Source: Riptortus pedestris (taxonomy: Eukaryota; Arthropoda; Insecta; Hemiptera; Alydidae). Taken from it: DNA of 64,000 nucleotides. This document shows, piece by piece, positions 61,247-64,000 of the stretch; within the stretch, counting starts at the first letter, position 1, and each line of letters begins with the position of its first letter. The notes beneath the pieces are model-generated. The model was not told the DNA's origin, ran no database searches, and was given only the letters and a program-made list of their open reading frames with translations. Made by a program: the position numbers and the translations under genes. The DNA lies in contig CM032228.1 in assembly GCA_019009955.1 (NCBI GenBank), forward strand, positions 202,540,501-202,604,500, read 5' to 3'.

Positions 61247-61849
61247 CTGGAAATAGAATAGAGCCATTTATGAGAAATGAAAAATACATCAAAATGATCT
61301 GAATGGATATTAATAAAAAAGTCAATGGTCGCAGTAGCAAGTGCTTAACCATGTGAAATATGCAATTGAAAAATCCTTTTGTGTGAATTTAATTTATTTT
61401 GGTGGGAAAATAGGCAAAGTCAGTTCAAGTTTTGTCACACATATTGAATATATATAAAAAAAACAAACATATTTTTTGTTTTCAATCTTTAACAATGAGT
61501 AAAGCTTTGTCAAAGCTTGAGCACACACAGTATATACCCTAGGGCCTCCTCTGGAAACAATGTAGCTTCTGTTGAAAGTAAAGATGAAATTCATCATCAT
61601 AGCATCCTTGGAGAATAAAAAGAAAATACAATACTATAAGACGAGTTAGATTAAAATAAAAACATGGCTCCTACTGGATAAATCCAATTGTAGATAATGC
61701 ATCTCAGGTTAAATGGGATAAACGAACAGAAACAGTAATTTCAACCCAATCGAAATGCCATGCGTCATTTTTTATTTTAAACTAACTCATTTAATTTATA
61801 ATGCCTGAAATAACATATAACACCATCTGAATAAAATTGATCAGGCTCA

Positions 61850-62010
61850 GGTTAGGCAATTGGTCAAGGTGTTTGTCTTAAGATAATTGGTAAGCCTAAA
61901 GTCTTGGGTTCGATTCCTAAGTGTTCAATTGAAATGTTTTTAGTTACAAACTCACTAAATGAAATACCTAGTCCCAACCGGGCTAGAAAAGAATGGTAAC
62001 CTGTAAATAT
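61850..62010 (+). repeat. tRNA-derived SINE-like copy
   Basis: A perfect B-box GGTTCGATTCC at about 61907, the head CTCAGGTTAGGCAATTGGTC and the body GGGCTAGAAAAGAATGGTAA. Confidence 0.75.
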
Positions 62011-62394
62011 TCTGCCTCAAGTATATTTATTAGTATAAAGTATATATTGATAAATGCAATAAATACTTTGATCCCTTTTTATTATTATATCCAACTGAAT
62101 TGATTAACCCATTACTGTAAATGCCAGCTATTATTGGAGGGGGGGGTGTATGGGTCATCGCCAAAGTTGACAAAATATGTTAAATTTGCATTACTCTGTT
62201 AATTAATCAACTGGAACCACATGTGATGCTATCAAAAATAAACACACACATATTATATACATATATGTTATATACATTATGTTGATTTTATACAGGCATT
62301 TACATCTCCTTAACATTGGCATACTTTCTCCATTTTGTTTCCAAACTGTTTCCAGTGTGTCTTCAGTCTTATCTTCAAATCGCATTTAACATAT

Positions 62395-62818
62395 TAGCAG
62401 ATTTCTCTTAAGGGAAATCAAGCTACTGAGGTCGTACTCATGACACGATTTTCGAAACATTTCTTCAAATATCCTTTGATCCTACCCAGGAGATGACGAA
62501 AATGAGGTCCGTTAAAAATTATATATATATTTGTCTGTTAAAGCTCTAGCTGTCGCAATTTTTGTTTGATCATTACCAAACTTGATATTTAAACGTTTTA
62601 TGTAAAAAAACAGATCAAGTTCGTTAATGGCTGAAATCGGACCAGTAGGAGGGGGGTTTAGAGAGAGGATTTTTGAAAATTCAAAATATCTCAGTTACCA
62701 TACATTAGGTCAAAAAATTGTATTGAACCAATCTTATTGTAAATTAAATGTACTTTAAATATTGTTATATACATTTATTCTCTATCTTGAATATTAACCG
62801 AGATATTTGCATTTTTCA
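62395..62818 (+). mobile_element. Family A dispersed repeat, 3'-truncated
   Basis: Begins AGCAGATTTCTCTTAAGGGA, keeps the central body to ATTAACCGAGATATTTGCAT, and lacks the terminal hairpin. Joins directly to the truncated non-LTR element on its right. Confidence 0.75.
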
Positions 62819-62936
62819 GTTTTCAGCCTTCAGCAAACTCTCGCTTCTACTCATGTTACATAAACAATACTCTGTTACGTAATAAACCACATTACTCGAA
62901 GCTTAAATACCATAAATTGTTTTCAAGAGACCTTTA

Positions 62937-63990
62937 TTAAACGAGATAAATGCAAAAATGATTCAAATGTAGGTAAATATATTTTTGGCACCATTTACAT
63001 ACCTCTACAGTTTTTATAATTTGAGTCATGTTTCTATAGGATAATTTTAAATACTCGCTAGAGGAAATCCTTATTTGACTGATAAGTTTGATTTTATTTA
63101 TGTTTGTGTGGAACGTTAAATAATTTTCAGGGAGAGAATGGTTAATACTACAAATACTTCTATATATTCGGCTGTAACTTGAGTTAAGAACTCTATCCAC
63201 GTCAACGGAATGGAGATTGTTTACAATTGTTTCAATGATTGTGATCTTGTTGGCTAGCAAAGTTTGTTGGTCTAAAGATTCGAAAAAATATTCTTCAACA
63301 TAATTATTTCCTGCTATAAATTTTACTTGTGACACCCAATTATATTTTATGTCGCTTTTCCTATTGTGCAAACTAAGGAGCTTAAGAAAACATTTTTTCG
63401 GAAGTCGGTGGTCAGGCATTGAGAGCAGTTTAACACAGAAATTAATAATTTTCCACAGATAATTATATAATGGTTAGGACGGTTTTGATATTGAGATATC
63501 AAATCATAAATTTTATTCAAGATGCTTTCGAAGTCACATTCTGGCGGTAAATATACATTTCCTAGTATTCTAAATTTGTTGAAAATATTCAATTTAACTA
63601 TAATCATGTAACGGTCGCACGCTATTATAGTGATATCCCTTGTATCTTTAATTATGGCTTTATTTATGAACGTTATAATACCTCCATTAGACCTTCCATA
63701 TAGATTGGTTCTAACAGCATTACTGACAACAGGATGATAGTTAGCCAACCAAAGTGGAGTGTTGAAATTTAAGTTATCTAACCAAGTTTTGACTAGACAT
63801 ATCCCTAATTATTTGACAAATCGTCTATCTTAACAGTAAAAATATTTGAATAACCATTAATGTTACAGAATATTAAGTTTGATGTGTGTTTTATAGGCTC
63901 TGTAAACTCTAATGTGTTAGTAGTATTAGTTACGAGGTTCTTTGGTGCCTTTCTAGAGTTATTCGATCGATCTGGGGTCATATGAGGCAC
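62937..63990 (-). pseudogene. Non-LTR retrotransposon ORF2, endonuclease part, degenerate
   Basis: Minus-strand pieces: SNLIFCNINGYSN (from about 63990), LVKTWLDNLNFNTPLWLANY, YGRSNGGIITFINKAI, FRILGNVYLPPECDFESI and HYIIICGKLLIS, matching the APE-type endonuclease order (N-I-N-G, E-T-W-like, G-G, Y-x-P-P, then GDFN replaced by GKL). A linker follows (DHRLPKKCFLKLLSLHNRKS, SEYLKLSYRNMTQI). At least two frameshifts and a lost catalytic motif; no reverse transcriptase in the window, so it is truncated at about 62930. Likely continues upstream past 64000. Clade not assigned. Confidence 0.8.
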
Positions 63991-64000
63991 ATCCGATTTT

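Noticed and set aside
61394..61600. Minus-strand frame next to the tomosyn exon at 61246
   Set aside because: Considered as the preceding tomosyn exon, but the translation does not match the family and no phase-1 donor fits.

Overview
This is an AT-rich stretch of an animal nuclear genome with no prokaryotic signal: genes are split into short exons with GT-AG introns, and most of the DNA between exons is transposon debris. Four host genes can be read by joining exons in frame, and their sequences look arthropod-like. Chelicerate (spider-like) is my guess from overall style, not something the sequence proves.

Host genes. (1) Minus strand, 20733 down to about 1922: a relaxin-receptor-type leucine-rich-repeat GPCR (type C LGR, RXFP/Lgr3-like), with signal segment, LDLa module, about nine LRRs, the RXFP hinge and seven TMs. 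About 19 coding exons join in consistent phase. (2) Minus strand, 34639 to 26477: SRA1 (steroid receptor RNA activator protein), four coding exons, 191 aa. (3) Plus strand, 39699 to 43440: mitochondrial ATP synthase subunit b (ATP5PB/ATPsynB), five exons, 251 aa, with one GC-AG intron. (4) Minus strand, 61246 to 52740 and running off the right edge: the 3' end of tomosyn (STXBP5), including its C-terminal R-SNARE. The genes are unrelated in pathway: a membrane receptor, a nuclear/cytoplasmic regulator, a respiratory subunit and an exocytosis regulator.

Mobile DNA by region. 0.7-9 kb: a palindromic dimer of a dispersed repeat (called family A here), a long (GA)n tract, a complete hAT transposon (8-bp target duplication) nested in an old LTR, and a Ty3/gypsy LTR flanked on both sides by internal sequence. 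11-16.5 kb: a mariner stub and a large inverted array of about 290-bp satellite units interrupted by a family A copy. 21-28.8 kb: Helitron-like ends carrying the same satellite. 31-32 kb: a dead mariner. 35-38 kb: a hAT MITE and a THAP/P-like element whose exon has been amplified into a 220-bp tandem array. 43.9-46.4 kb: a piggyBac element with TTAA flanks and all three catalytic Asp. 47.7-48.3 kb: a gypsy gag fragment with primer-binding site. 55.5-56.8 kb: a hAT-type non-autonomous element with perfect 8-bp target duplication and a nested family A copy. 62.4-64 kb: another family A copy and the endonuclease part of a non-LTR retrotransposon. At least seven tRNA-derived SINE-like copies are scattered through introns.

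The most unusual items are the tandem exon array (35.96-37.42 kb), the satellite-bearing Helitron family, the palindromic family A dimer, the LTR with internal sequence on both sides, and a possible alternative SNARE-less last exon of tomosyn (55.1 kb). No CRISPR array, tRNA or rRNA gene was seen.
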